This document shows, one piece after another, positions 22,524 to 30,482 of a stretch of 35,573 nucleotides of DNA. The notes beneath the pieces were generated by a model. That model made no database searches, had not been told where the DNA came from, and saw nothing but the letters and a program-made list of their open reading frames with translations. A program made the translations under genes and the position numbers. The stretch is from Oscillospiraceae bacterium (GTDB lineage Bacteria; Bacillota; Clostridia; UMGS1810): positions 1 through 35,573 of the forward strand of contig JAJXRJ010000022.1 in NCBI GenBank assembly GCA_021629085.1, in the 5' to 3' direction. Numbering within the stretch: the first letter of the stretch is position 1; the number at the start of each line of letters is the position of its first letter.

Positions 22524-22545
22524 GACGTTTCTTTTCATAAAGAAT

Positions 22546-22586
22546 AAGACCCGGCGCAAAGGATTCCCCTTTTTCGCCGGGTCTTT
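22546..22586 (-). terminator. Terminator after spoVG
   Basis: On the minus strand AAGACCCGGCG (22585-22575) pairs with CGCCGGGTCTT (22556-22546), a perfect 11-bp stem. The loop holds a nested AAAGG/CCTTT pairing. It is followed by ATTCTTTAT, a moderate T run, and begins 2 nt after the spoVG stop. Confidence 0.8.
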
Positions 22587-22587
22587 G

Positions 22588-22878
22588 TCAACCCACAATG
22601 TCAACATCGCCAATCTGCTCTTGCACCAATGCGCTTTCATATTTGTCAATGATGCGGCTTTGCATCTCCTCACGCATTTCCATATTGATGGGATGCGCAA
22701 TGTCTTTAAACTCGTTTTCGGGCGTTTTTCTGCTGGGCATGGCGATAAACAGCTTGTCCTGCCCTTCGATGATTTTTATGTCATGCACAACAAAGCAATT
22801 GTCAAAGGTGACCGAAACCACTGCTTTCATTTTGCCCTCCTGCGCAATTTGCCGAATCCGGATATCTGTAATTTCCAA
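22588..22878 (-). CDS. spoVG: SpoVG, RNA/DNA-binding regulatory protein
   Basis: A 96-residue protein with the full SpoVG pattern: 'MEITDIRIRQI', 'VTFDNCFVVHDIKII', 'LFIAMPSRKTPENEF' and 'DIAHPIN', then a helical C-terminus. SpoVG proteins bind nucleic acids and affect sporulation, cell wall and virulence genes in Firmicutes. The start is TTG at 22878, with CAGGAGG 8 nt upstream; this gives the family's usual N-terminus and no ATG is available. The 63 nt upstream hold 'AAGGATAA', which resembles a sigma-H -35, but I found no matching -10. Confidence 0.95.
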   Translation of the reverse strand: MEITDIRIRQIAQEGKMKAVVSVTFDNCFVVHDIKIIEGQDKLFIAMPSRKTPENEFKDIAHPINMEMREEMQSRIIDKYESALVQEQIGDVDIVG

Positions 22879-22941
22879 TGTGAGAACCTCCTGAACATTT
22901 TGGTTTTACAACATTAGAATTTGCAGTTATCCTTCTTTTAT

Positions 22942-24168
22942 TCAATTTTTTTGCGATTTTTTTAATAGCACAAAAACGCCAATCAGCATGATGGCGGGAA
23001 ACAGCACCATCGTCAGCATGCCGGCCTTGAGGCTGACCTCCGTGATGGTTTGGCCCAAAAACGCCCAGGCAGAAACGTCTATGGATGCACTTTGCACTTT
23101 TTCGGAAATAACGCCCACAAGCGCCGGGCCCACCGTGCAGCCCGCATCGCCCGCGAGCGCCAGCATGGCAAACATGGCCGTGCCGCCCTGCGGATAGCAC
23201 TGGGCGGAGAGGCTATACACCCCCGGCCACATGAGCCCCACCGAAAGGCCGCACAGCGCACAGCCAAAAAGCGACATAAACGGGTTTTTGGAAAGCGCGG
23301 TGAGAAGATAGCTTGCCACACACAGCGCACAGCTTAAAAGGAGCGCGTGGCCCATCTTAATATTTTGCCCCTTTACGCCGTAAAACATACGTGACAGCCC
23401 CATGAGCACGGCAAACGCGCAGGGGCCGAGCAGGTCTCCCACGGTTTTTGATACGCCCAGGCCCGCCTCTGCAAACAATGACGACCATTGGCTCATCGCA
23501 ATCTCCGACGCGCCGGCGCACAGCATGAGCACCAAAAACAACCAGAAAATTTTTTTGGCAAACAGCTTTTTTAAAGGGAGCTTGTGTGCTTCCTCCACCA
23601 GCGTGCACATGGGCACCATGGTAAACAGGCACAGGTTGAACGCCGGGATGACGGCCCATATCATGGGGAGAAACCGCCAGCTTGCCGCGCCCACAGTGAC
23701 AAAATAGAGCGTGGACAACAGCACCACTGCCACCTGCCCCCAGCTGTAAAACGAGTGGAGCAGGCTCATATCAGACGCCTTTTGGTCGCTGGGCAGCGAC
23801 TCCACAATGGGGCTGATAATCACCTCTGTCATGCCGCCGCCCACCGCGCTTAAGGATATCGCCATCACCAGGCCCCAATAGGGGTCTGCCACATACGGCA
23901 GCACGCCCAGCAAAAGGAGCCCCGCGGCGCAAAACCCGTGGGACAGCACTGCCGATATGCGGTATCCGATCTTGTCCACCAGCCTGGCAGCAATCAGGTC
24001 GGTCACAATCTGAATGCCAAAGTTGAGCGAAATGAGAAGCCCAATCCTTTCTAACGAAATGTCAAATTCGCGCTGGAATGTCAAAAAAAGCAGCGGCGCG
24101 AGGTTGTTGATAATCGCCTGGGTCACATTGCCCAAATAACTCGCGTACCGCGTGTGTTGATACGTCAT
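22942..24168 (-). CDS. Major facilitator superfamily transporter
   Basis: A 408-residue protein with about 12 helices. The loop 2-3 motif is seen as 'DLIAARLVDKIGYR' (a variant of DxxxGRxGRR), and the second half repeats the fold. Pattern is closest to sugar or metabolite MFS proteins (FucP/YfkF-like), but no substrate residue can be assigned. The ATG has AAGGAAGG about 10 nt upstream. The stop is 63 nt before spoVG with no terminator seen, so it may read into spoVG. It is divergent from polA. Confidence 0.85.
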   Translation of the reverse strand: MTYQHTRYASYLGNVTQAIINNLAPLLFLTFQREFDISLERIGLLISLNFGIQIVTDLIAARLVDKIGYRISAVLSHGFCAAGLLLLGVLPYVADPYWGLVMAISLSAVGGGMTEVIISPIVESLPSDQKASDMSLLHSFYSWGQVAVVLLSTLYFVTVGAASWRFLPMIWAVIPAFNLCLFTMVPMCTLVEEAHKLPLKKLFAKKIFWLFLVLMLCAGASEIAMSQWSSLFAEAGLGVSKTVGDLLGPCAFAVLMGLSRMFYGVKGQNIKMGHALLLSCALCVASYLLTALSKNPFMSLFGCALCGLSVGLMWPGVYSLSAQCYPQGGTAMFAMLALAGDAGCTVGPALVGVISEKVQSASIDVSAWAFLGQTITEVSLKAGMLTMVLFPAIMLIGVFVLLKKSQKN

Positions 24169-24271
24169 TTGAAATGTCCCTTCCTTTTTTGCCGAATCAC
24201 TCCAATTTTCCCAGATTTCCCAATAAAAGGCAAGAATTTTCTAAATTTGTAACCCGGGTGTAACATATTGG

Positions 24272-24300
24272 TTGCTTTTTTAGGCATGATATTATATAAT
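24272..24300 (+). promoter_or_regulatory. Promoter of polA-coaE-transglycosylase
   Basis: A -35 TTGCTT (24272-24277), a 17-bp spacer and a perfect -10 TATAAT (24295-24300). The -10 overlaps the most upstream ATG of the reading frame (24299), which therefore cannot be the translation start. Confidence 0.7.
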
Positions 24301-24343
24301 GGAAACTAACAATTTTTCCGAAGTTGGAAAGGGCTGGTGGAAG

Positions 24344-26947
24344 ATGGAACGGTTTCTCATCATTGACGGGAACAGCATTTTAAACCGTGCGTTTTATGGC
24401 ATCCGCATGCTGCAAAACAGCCACGGCGTTTATACTAATGGCATTTACGGGTTTTTAAATATTTTGTTTAAACATCTAGAGGAACTTAAGCCCGACTATG
24501 CGGCAGTGGCGTTTGACTTAAAAGCGCCCACCTTCCGCCACAAAAAGTACAGCCAATACAAGGCCCAAAGGAAGGGCATGCCCGACGAGCTGGCCATGCA
24601 GATGCCCATTTTAAAAGAGCTTTTGGACGCCATGCGCATTGCGCGCTACGAGTGCGAGGGCTACGAGGCGGACGACATCATTGGCACGGTGAGCAGGGCG
24701 TGCGAGGAGGCGGGTGTGGAATGCCTCATTGTGACAGGCGACAAGGACGATTTGCAGCTTGCAAGCAAGACCACCAAAATTTTGCTCACCGTCACCAAAA
24801 ACGGCGCAAATGAAACCACCGTTTACGACGCCGAGGCGGTAAAGGCGCGCTATGGCCTCACGCCGGCACAATTTATCGACCTAAAGGGCCTGATGGGCGA
24901 CAGCTCAGACAATGTGCCCGGCGTCAAGGGCGTAGGCGAAAAGACTGCCGCCTCCCTTTTGCAGGCCTACGGCTCGGTGGAAGGCATTTACAGCCATTTG
25001 GATGATGTGAAGGGCGCGGTGCAAAAAAAGCTGATGGCGGATGAGAAAATGGCGCATTTGAGCAAGGAGCTTTGCACCATCTTGCGCGACGTGCCCATGC
25101 GGTTCTCCTTTGCAGATGCAAGGGTTTGCGAATTTGACCAGCCAAGGCTTTCTGCGCTTTTTAAAAACCTGGAATTTACCAGCTTTTTAAAAAAATTAAA
25201 CCTCGCCCCGGATGCGCCGGAAAAAGAGGCGGCCGCCTTTGTGCTGTGCGATGCGCTGCCAAAGGACGGCGATTTTATCTATCAGCTCTATCCGGATGCG
25301 GCGGATAGCGTATTTGCCGTGGCATACCTTTGCGGCAGCGAGGTGCGCTGCCTGATGCACCCAACGGCAGGCCAGTTAAAAACCGCGTTTGAAAACACGG
25401 CGGTAAAAAAAATCTCTTCCCATTTAAAAGACGACATGGTGCTGCTGCACCGCTTAGGCGTTGAGGTTTTGGGCGATTATTTCGATATTTCGGTGGCGGG
25501 CTATGTGCTAAACCCCTCCCGCTCTGGCTATGAAACCAGCGATTTGGCCGCGGAATTTTTGGGCGAGCCCATAAAAAGCTTAAAAGAGGCGCTGGGCACT
25601 GGGCGCAATAAAAAGACGCTTTCCGACCTTTCGGACGACGCGCTTGGCCAGCTGATTTGCGGCGAGGTTTCGGCCATTGCGGCGCTTTACCCGTATGAAC
25701 AGGAAAAAATTGCAGAAACCAGGCAGGAGAAGCTCCTCTACGACATTGAACTGCCGCTGGTGTCCGTGCTTGCGGGCATGGAGATTGCAGGCTTTTTTGT
25801 GGACAAGGCGCAGCTCATTGCCTTTGGCGAGATGCTCTCCCGTGATATTTTGCGCTTAGAAGAGGAAATTTATGAATTGGCCGGGGAGCCGTTTAACATT
25901 GGCTCCACCAAACAGCTGGGCGCGGTGCTGTTTGACAAGCTGTGCCTGCCTGTTTACAAAAAGACCAAAACCGGCTATTCTACCGACGCTGACGTATTGG
26001 AGCGGCTTTCGGGCTATCATCCAATCGTGGGAAAGGTGTTGGAATACCGAAAACTCACCAAGCTAAAATCCACCTATGCCGATGGGTTGTTATCGGTCAT
26101 TTCGCCCGCGGACGGCAAAATCCACTCCAGGTTCCATCAAACAGTCACCACCACGGGGCGCATCAGCTCTACTGAGCCCAATTTGCAAAACATCCCCATG
26201 CGCCAGGATTTGGGCCGCGAAATCCGCAAAATGTTTGTGGTATCGGATGAAAACAACGTGCTTATCGACGCGGACTATTCGCAGATTGAGCTGCGCATTT
26301 TGGCGCACATATCGGGCGACCAGTCCATGATTGCGGCGTTTGCAAACCATGAGGACATCCACGCAACCACTGCAACCAAGGTGTTTGGCGTATCGGCGGA
26401 TGAACTGACGCCGCTTCTGCGCAGCCGCGCCAAGGCCATCAATTTTGGCATTGTGTACGGCATGGGCGACTTTTCGCTGGCGCACGATTTGGGGATTCCC
26501 AAAAAAGAGGCAAAATCATACATTGACGGGTATTTTTCTAAATACCCCGACGTAAAACGCTATATGACCGAAATTGTGGAAACCGGGCGCAGGCAGGGCT
26601 ATGTGGAAACCCTGCTCGGCCGGCGGCGGTATCTGCCGGAATTAAACTCCAAAAACTTTGTGGCGCGGTCCGCCGGGGAGCGGATGGCCATGAACACGCC
26701 CATCCAGGGCACGGCGGCGGACATCATTAAAATTGCCATGGTACGGGTGTGCCGCGCGCTAAAGGAAGGCGGATATCAGGCCAAGCTCATTTTGCAGGTG
26801 CACGATGAGCTCATCATAGAGGCGCCCAAAGAGGAGCAGGAGGCGGTGACCAAGCTCCTTATCGACTGCATGCAGGGGGCGTATCCGCTAAACGTGCCGC
26901 TCGTTGCGTCGGCAGGCACGGGAAAAACCTGGTTTGACGCGCATTAA
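24344..26947 (+). CDS. polA: DNA polymerase I with degenerate proofreading domain
   Basis: An 867-residue repair and Okazaki-processing polymerase. The 5' nuclease domain (about 1-290) begins 'FLIIDGNSILNRAF' and has 'YEADDIIGT' and 'VTGDKDDLQL'. The middle 3'-5' exonuclease-like domain lacks key acids: no DxE in the first motif, 'SSHLKDD' in place of NLKYD, and no YxxxD. The polymerase domain is intact: 'TGRISSTEPNLQNIP', motif A 'DYSQIELR' (Asp644), motif B 'RSRAKAINFGIVYG' and motif C 'VHDE' (Asp821). The start at 24344 lies downstream of the promoter; its ribosome site is a weak GGTGG/AAAGGG. Confidence 0.95.
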   Translation: MERFLIIDGNSILNRAFYGIRMLQNSHGVYTNGIYGFLNILFKHLEELKPDYAAVAFDLKAPTFRHKKYSQYKAQRKGMPDELAMQMPILKELLDAMRIARYECEGYEADDIIGTVSRACEEAGVECLIVTGDKDDLQLASKTTKILLTVTKNGANETTVYDAEAVKARYGLTPAQFIDLKGLMGDSSDNVPGVKGVGEKTAASLLQAYGSVEGIYSHLDDVKGAVQKKLMADEKMAHLSKELCTILRDVPMRFSFADARVCEFDQPRLSALFKNLEFTSFLKKLNLAPDAPEKEAAAFVLCDALPKDGDFIYQLYPDAADSVFAVAYLCGSEVRCLMHPTAGQLKTAFENTAVKKISSHLKDDMVLLHRLGVEVLGDYFDISVAGYVLNPSRSGYETSDLAAEFLGEPIKSLKEALGTGRNKKTLSDLSDDALGQLICGEVSAIAALYPYEQEKIAETRQEKLLYDIELPLVSVLAGMEIAGFFVDKAQLIAFGEMLSRDILRLEEEIYELAGEPFNIGSTKQLGAVLFDKLCLPVYKKTKTGYSTDADVLERLSGYHPIVGKVLEYRKLTKLKSTYADGLLSVISPADGKIHSRFHQTVTTTGRISSTEPNLQNIPMRQDLGREIRKMFVVSDENNVLIDADYSQIELRILAHISGDQSMIAAFANHEDIHATTATKVFGVSADELTPLLRSRAKAINFGIVYGMGDFSLAHDLGIPKKEAKSYIDGYFSKYPDVKRYMTEIVETGRRQGYVETLLGRRRYLPELNSKNFVARSAGERMAMNTPIQGTAADIIKIAMVRVCRALKEGGYQAKLILQVHDELIIEAPKEEQEAVTKLLIDCMQGAYPLNVPLVASAGTGKTWFDAH

Positions 26948-26967
26948 AATAAAAAGGGGGCTTTTTT

Positions 26968-27558
26968 TTGATAGTGGGGCTAACCGGCGCTTCGGGCGCG
27001 GGGAAGAGCAGTGTTGCACGCATCTTTTGTGCACACGGCTTTTTTGTGGTAGATTTGGATCAAATCTCCCGTGAGGTGTATGACCAGTGGCCCACCTGTG
27101 TGCGCGAGCTGGTTGCGGCGTTTGGGCCGGGCATCTTAGACGCGGAGGGCAGGGTTTTGCGAAAAGAGCTTGGCGGCATTGTGTTCCGCGACAAAAAGAA
27201 ACTTGACATGTTAAACCGCATTACGCATAAATATATATTACAGCAAACCTATAACGTGCTGTATGCACACCGGGGAGAGGACGTGCTTTTAGATGCGCCG
27301 CTGCTGTTTGAATCGGGATTAAACCGCCTGTGCGACATTACGGTGTGTGTGGTGTGCCCGCGGGGCGAAAAAATCCGCCGCATTGTGCAGCGGGACGGAT
27401 TAAGCCAGGAGCTGGCGGCGGCGCGGGTTTCCAGCCAGAGGCCGGACAGCATATTAGTGCCCTTGTGTGACTTTACCATCCACAATACCGGCAGCTTAGA
27501 AACCCTAAAAAAGCGGGCAACCGCGCTGGTGGAACAAATTTTAGACGACGCGAGGTGA
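26968..27558 (+). CDS. coaE: Dephospho-CoA kinase
   Basis: A 196-residue P-loop kinase for the last step of CoA synthesis. The Walker A 'GASGAGKSS' is near residue 7, the substrate-binding 'DLDQISREV' follows, and 'LLDAPLLFESGL' is the conserved lid-side motif. Start is TTG at 26968, since AAAAAGGGGG lies 7 nt upstream and the protein then begins MIVGLTGASG as in the family. It is 20 nt after polA, and polA-coaE pairing is common in Firmicutes. Its stop overlaps the Shine-Dalgarno of the next gene. Confidence 0.94.
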   Translation: MIVGLTGASGAGKSSVARIFCAHGFFVVDLDQISREVYDQWPTCVRELVAAFGPGILDAEGRVLRKELGGIVFRDKKKLDMLNRITHKYILQQTYNVLYAHRGEDVLLDAPLLFESGLNRLCDITVCVVCPRGEKIRRIVQRDGLSQELAAARVSSQRPDSILVPLCDFTIHNTGSLETLKKRATALVEQILDDAR

Positions 27559-27588
27559 ACCGGGCGGCGTATTCGCCCGTTAAATATG
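27552..27588 (+). promoter_or_regulatory. Shine-Dalgarno, hairpin and start codon of the transglycosylase gene
   Basis: GAGGTGA (27552-27558, including the coaE stop) is followed by CGGGCG (27561-27566), a 7-nt loop and CGCCCG (27574-27579), a perfect 6-bp GC stem. ATG is at 27586. Linear spacing is 27 nt; with the hairpin folded, 8 nt remain. No other ribosome site is near the ATG. Confidence 0.55.
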
Positions 27589-28224
27589 GCAACCATGACA
27601 AAAAAACAATCCGTGTTTCGGCGCGCGCATATTGTGGTTTCCTGCGTGCGGGTGCGGGCCGCGCGCACAAGTGTACAGACACGGATGCGCATAGCGGCGC
27701 TTTGTGTGCTGGCGCTGGTGTTTGTATCCGCACTGCTGGCACAGCCCGTGTTAAAGCTGGTATTCCCGCTCAAATATGCCGATGCCATTGAAAAAAACGC
27801 GGCCCGCTTTAATGTGGACCCGTTTTTGGTGATGGGTATCATCAGTGCGGAGAGCGGCTTCCGGGCGGATGTGTCCAGCCACCGCAACGCAAAAGGCCTG
27901 ATGCAGCTAAAAGAAGATACCGCCGCATGGTGTGTGGAGCAATTCGGGCTTTCCGCAGACGCGGCAAACCTGTTTGACCCGGAAACCAACATCACCATTG
28001 GCTGCTCCTATTTGGAGTATCTCATCGACCTCTTTTACGGCGATGTGGAAACCGCGCTTGCAGCGTACAACGCGGGGCTGGGCAACGTGCGCAAGTGGCT
28101 TTCAGACCCGTCGTATTCCGACGACGGCAAATCGCTCAAGCAAATCCCCTTTTCCGAAACCGCAAACTATGTCAAAACCGTGGCGCGCCGGCGCGCGGTG
28201 TATCAAAACTTATATGAAACGTAA
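27586..28224 (+). CDS. Membrane-anchored lytic transglycosylase (Slt family)
   Basis: A 212-residue protein that cleaves peptidoglycan glycan strands non-hydrolytically. A basic N-terminus precedes one membrane helix (about residues 36-55), leaving the catalytic domain outside. The goose-lysozyme-like SLT domain shows catalytic Glu89 in 'ISAESGF', then 'KGLMQLKEDTA' and 'AYNAGLGNV'. Family length and motif order are normal. Translation probably begins at ATG 27586 with a displaced ribosome site and hairpin; ATG 27595 is the alternative. It ends at a good terminator and is the last gene of the polA operon. Confidence 0.92.
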   Translation: MATMTKKQSVFRRAHIVVSCVRVRAARTSVQTRMRIAALCVLALVFVSALLAQPVLKLVFPLKYADAIEKNAARFNVDPFLVMGIISAESGFRADVSSHRNAKGLMQLKEDTAAWCVEQFGLSADAANLFDPETNITIGCSYLEYLIDLFYGDVETALAAYNAGLGNVRKWLSDPSYSDDGKSLKQIPFSETANYVKTVARRRAVYQNLYET

Positions 28225-28257
28225 AAACCCGCCGGAACAAACGTTCTGACGGGTTTT
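28224..28257. terminator. Bidirectional terminator after the transglycosylase gene
   Basis: AAAACCCG (28224-28231) pairs with CGGGTTTT (28250-28257), extended inwards by GGAAC/GTTCT after one mismatch, with an AAAC loop. T or A runs flank both sides, so it can also end the minus-strand araC-type gene that stops at 28264. Confidence 0.85.
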
Positions 28258-28263
28258 ATGCCT

Positions 28264-29112
28264 TTATTCCATGCGCAAATCCATTTGCCGCAGCCCAGTG
28301 CGCGGGTTTAGGCCTGTTTCTTTCACATAGGTTTTGTAAAAATTGGAATAGCTTCCAAACCCGGCCTCCATGCACGCGCTGCCAATGCTTTTGCCGGCGC
28401 GGCAAAGGCTTCGCACCAGCATGATGCGCTTATTGGTGATGTAGGAATGGATGGTAAAGCCAGTGGCGGCTTTAAACATCCGGCAAAGATGGCACTTGGA
28501 AATGAAAAATGCATCCGCAATGTCGTCTAAGCTGAGCGGCTCGGTGATATTTTGGTTGATATAGGCAAGGATGTGCTTAATCACATCGTTTTTAAATGCG
28601 TCGCCGCCCGACTCTAACGTGGACTTGCTCAAAATATGCAGCATTTCCACCAGCGTGGCGCGCAGCACTGCGTCGCCGTCGCGCGGGGCTTCCTTCATAT
28701 ACCGTTCAAACCGCGCCACTGCGTCTAAAAAGCCGGACGATTCAATGTAATCGGCGCGGATGAGGTTTGCCTCCCCCACCTCGCGGTCGGTAAACAGCCG
28801 CTGATACTGCTTGCAGTCAAGCGTGTCAAAAAACTGCTTTTGGATGCTCACCACAATGCGGCGGTAGGTTTTTTTAGAAAGGTGGACTGTCCGGTGCATC
28901 TCATTGTCCCGAATGACCAGCACATCAAACGGCTTGAGCTGATAGGCGCTGCCTTCCACGTAAAAGGTGACATCGCCTTCTAAAAATATAAACAGCTCGT
29001 AGCTTGTGTGGTTGTGCAGCTTAAAATCGTCCACTTCCCCGGGCGCATCGGTTTTGCGCATGTAGTTATAGAGCGAGTCCACAGGGTGGAAAAACAAATG
29101 GGAGTGTTTCAT
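28264..29112 (-). CDS. AraC-family transcriptional regulator with cupin sensor domain
   Basis: A 282-residue regulator. The N-terminal cupin ligand domain (about 1-150) has 'HNHTSYELFIFLEGDVTFYVEG' (read as HNHTSYEL and FLEGDVTFYVEG), and two C-terminal helix-turn-helix motifs include 'LSLDDIADAFFISKCHLCRMFK' and 'IGSACMEAGFGSYSNFYKTY' (the usual GFxSxSxFxxxF box with Tyr in place of Phe). It is divergent from the sugar operon at 29289 and separated by 176 bp holding both promoters, so it is the likely activator for that operon. The ligand is probably a uronate or derived sugar, by inference. GAAGG lies 7-8 nt before ATG. Confidence 0.93.
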   Translation of the reverse strand: MKHSHLFFHPVDSLYNYMRKTDAPGEVDDFKLHNHTSYELFIFLEGDVTFYVEGSAYQLKPFDVLVIRDNEMHRTVHLSKKTYRRIVVSIQKQFFDTLDCKQYQRLFTDREVGEANLIRADYIESSGFLDAVARFERYMKEAPRDGDAVLRATLVEMLHILSKSTLESGGDAFKNDVIKHILAYINQNITEPLSLDDIADAFFISKCHLCRMFKAATGFTIHSYITNKRIMLVRSLCRAGKSIGSACMEAGFGSYSNFYKTYVKETGLNPRTGLRQMDLRME

Positions 29113-29154
29113 AAAACGCCTTCTTTCTCATCAGCTGGAGGAGGTCTTGCCATT

Positions 29155-29183
29155 ATTATACTGCAGCACATCAATATTTGCAA
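29155..29183 (-). promoter_or_regulatory. Promoter of the AraC-family gene
   Basis: On the minus strand a -35 TTGCAA (29178-29183), a 17-bp spacer and a perfect -10 TATAAT (29155-29160). The -35 coincides with one of the repeated TTGCAA elements, so the regulator could control its own gene. Confidence 0.7.
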
Positions 29184-29195
29184 TGTTTTTTGCAA
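29178..29195. promoter_or_regulatory. Pair of TTGCAA elements, candidate AraC-type binding site
   Basis: Two copies of the self-complementary TTGCAA (29178-29183 and 29190-29195) lie 12 bp apart, between the two divergent promoters and just upstream of the plus-strand -35 at 29204. AraC-family activators often bind tandem direct repeats next to the -35. Proposed from position and repeat only. Confidence 0.4.
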
Positions 29196-29203
29196 GATTT
29201 TAC

Positions 29204-29232
29204 ATGACATTTGGAAATTTTTATGGTATACT
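29204..29232 (+). promoter_or_regulatory. Promoter of the sugar catabolism operon
   Basis: A -35 ATGACA (29204-29209, 5 of 6), a 17-bp spacer and a -10 TATACT (29227-29232, 5 of 6). Transcription would begin near 29239. A small stem GGGCA/TGCCC (29246-29259) lies in the early leader. Confidence 0.75.
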
Positions 29233-29288
29233 AAGGGCGACTCACGGGCAGATTTGCCCAAAACGAATGGAAAGGCAGGCGTTTTTAC

Positions 29289-30449
29289 ATGGATCAGGTA
29301 AGAATTGGAATTATCGGCATTGGAAACATGGGTTCCACCCACATTAAAAATATTGCGGGCGGCAAGGTGCCCAAAATGACCGTTACCGCCGCTTGCGACA
29401 TTGAGGAAGGCCGGCGCAAATGGGTGGCGGACAATTTTAGCGATGTGCGCATTTTTGACAATGCGTCCGACCTTATGAAAAGCGGGCTGATTGACGCGGT
29501 GCTCATTGCTGTGCCGCACTACGACCACTGTCCCATGGCGATTGAAGCGTTTTCGTCAGGCCTTCATGTGATGGTGGAAAAACCCGCCGGCGTCTATACC
29601 AAGCAGGTGCTGGAAATGAATGAGGCAGCCAAAAAGAGCGGCAAGGTGTTTGGCATTATGTATAACCAGCGCACCAACCCCATGTATCAAAAGCTGCGCA
29701 CGTTAATCCAAAACGGCGAGCTGGGCGCGTTAAAGCGCATCAACTGGATTATCACCGACTGGTACCGGCCCCAGGCCTACCATGACAGCAGCTCTTGGCG
29801 GTCCATGTGGAAAACCGAGGGCGGCGGCACGCTGATTAACCAAAACCCCCACCAGCTCGACCTGTGGCAGTGGATGTTTGGCATGCCTAAAAAAATCATG
29901 TCCCACGTGTCGTTTGGCAAATATTATAACATTGAAGTGGAGGACGACGTGACGGCGTACATGGAATATGACAACGGCGTGACGGGCGTCTACATCACCT
30001 CCACCGGCGAAGCGCCGGGTACTAACCGCCTGGAAGTGGCGTGCGACCGCGGGAAAGTGGTAGTGGAGGGCAACAAAATGACCTTCTACCGCACAGTGGT
30101 TTCTGAGCGGGAGTTTAACAAAACGAATGACAAACCGTTTGGCAAACCGGAGCACTGGATGTGTGAAATCCCCAAAGGCAAGGACGGCGAAGCGCATGTG
30201 GGCATCTTAAAGAACTTTACCGAAGCCATCCTGGAGGGCAAAGCGCTTTTGGCGCCGGGCTATGAGGGCATCAACGGGCTTACCATCTCAAACGCTATCC
30301 ACTACAGCGCGTGGACCGGCGGCTGGGCAGATGTGGAGCACTTCCCTGCAGACGAATTTTACAAGCTTTTGTCAGAAAAGATTGCGTCGTCCACATTTGT
30401 GAAAACTGCCTCCGCACACAAAGTGGCGGATACCGCCGGCAGCTATTGA
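29289..30449 (+). CDS. Gfo/Idh/MocA-family sugar oxidoreductase (first copy)
   Basis: A 386-residue NAD(P)-dependent dehydrogenase. The N-terminal Rossmann domain has 'GIIGIGNMG' (residues 7-15), acidic 'ACDIEEG' for cofactor ribose, and the signature EKPAG at 97-101. The C-terminal sugar-binding domain has 'GGGTLINQNPHQLDLWQW', giving the catalytic-region Asn and His. Substrate class is sugars or inositols. It opens an operon with a TIM-barrel isomerase, a second Gfo/Idh protein, UxaC and UxuB. Gfo/Idh enzymes of this kind include YcjS, which oxidises glucosides at C3. A tail of about 40 residues follows the usual end. The ribosome site is AAAGGCAGG. Confidence 0.9.
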   Translation: MDQVRIGIIGIGNMGSTHIKNIAGGKVPKMTVTAACDIEEGRRKWVADNFSDVRIFDNASDLMKSGLIDAVLIAVPHYDHCPMAIEAFSSGLHVMVEKPAGVYTKQVLEMNEAAKKSGKVFGIMYNQRTNPMYQKLRTLIQNGELGALKRINWIITDWYRPQAYHDSSSWRSMWKTEGGGTLINQNPHQLDLWQWMFGMPKKIMSHVSFGKYYNIEVEDDVTAYMEYDNGVTGVYITSTGEAPGTNRLEVACDRGKVVVEGNKMTFYRTVVSEREFNKTNDKPFGKPEHWMCEIPKGKDGEAHVGILKNFTEAILEGKALLAPGYEGINGLTISNAIHYSAWTGGWADVEHFPADEFYKLLSEKIASSTFVKTASAHKVADTAGSY

Positions 30450-30482
30450 TTGCCGGTTGAATAAGGAAAGGAGCGAATTTTT

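Noticed and set aside
22879..22941. Sigma-H promoter for spoVG
   Set aside because: AAGGATAA on the minus strand fits a sigma-H -35, but no GAAT-type -10 lies 11-12 bp further on.
24299..24343. polA start at ATG 24299
   Set aside because: This ATG lies inside the -10 TATAAT, so it would not be transcribed; the ATG at 24344 matches the family N-terminus.
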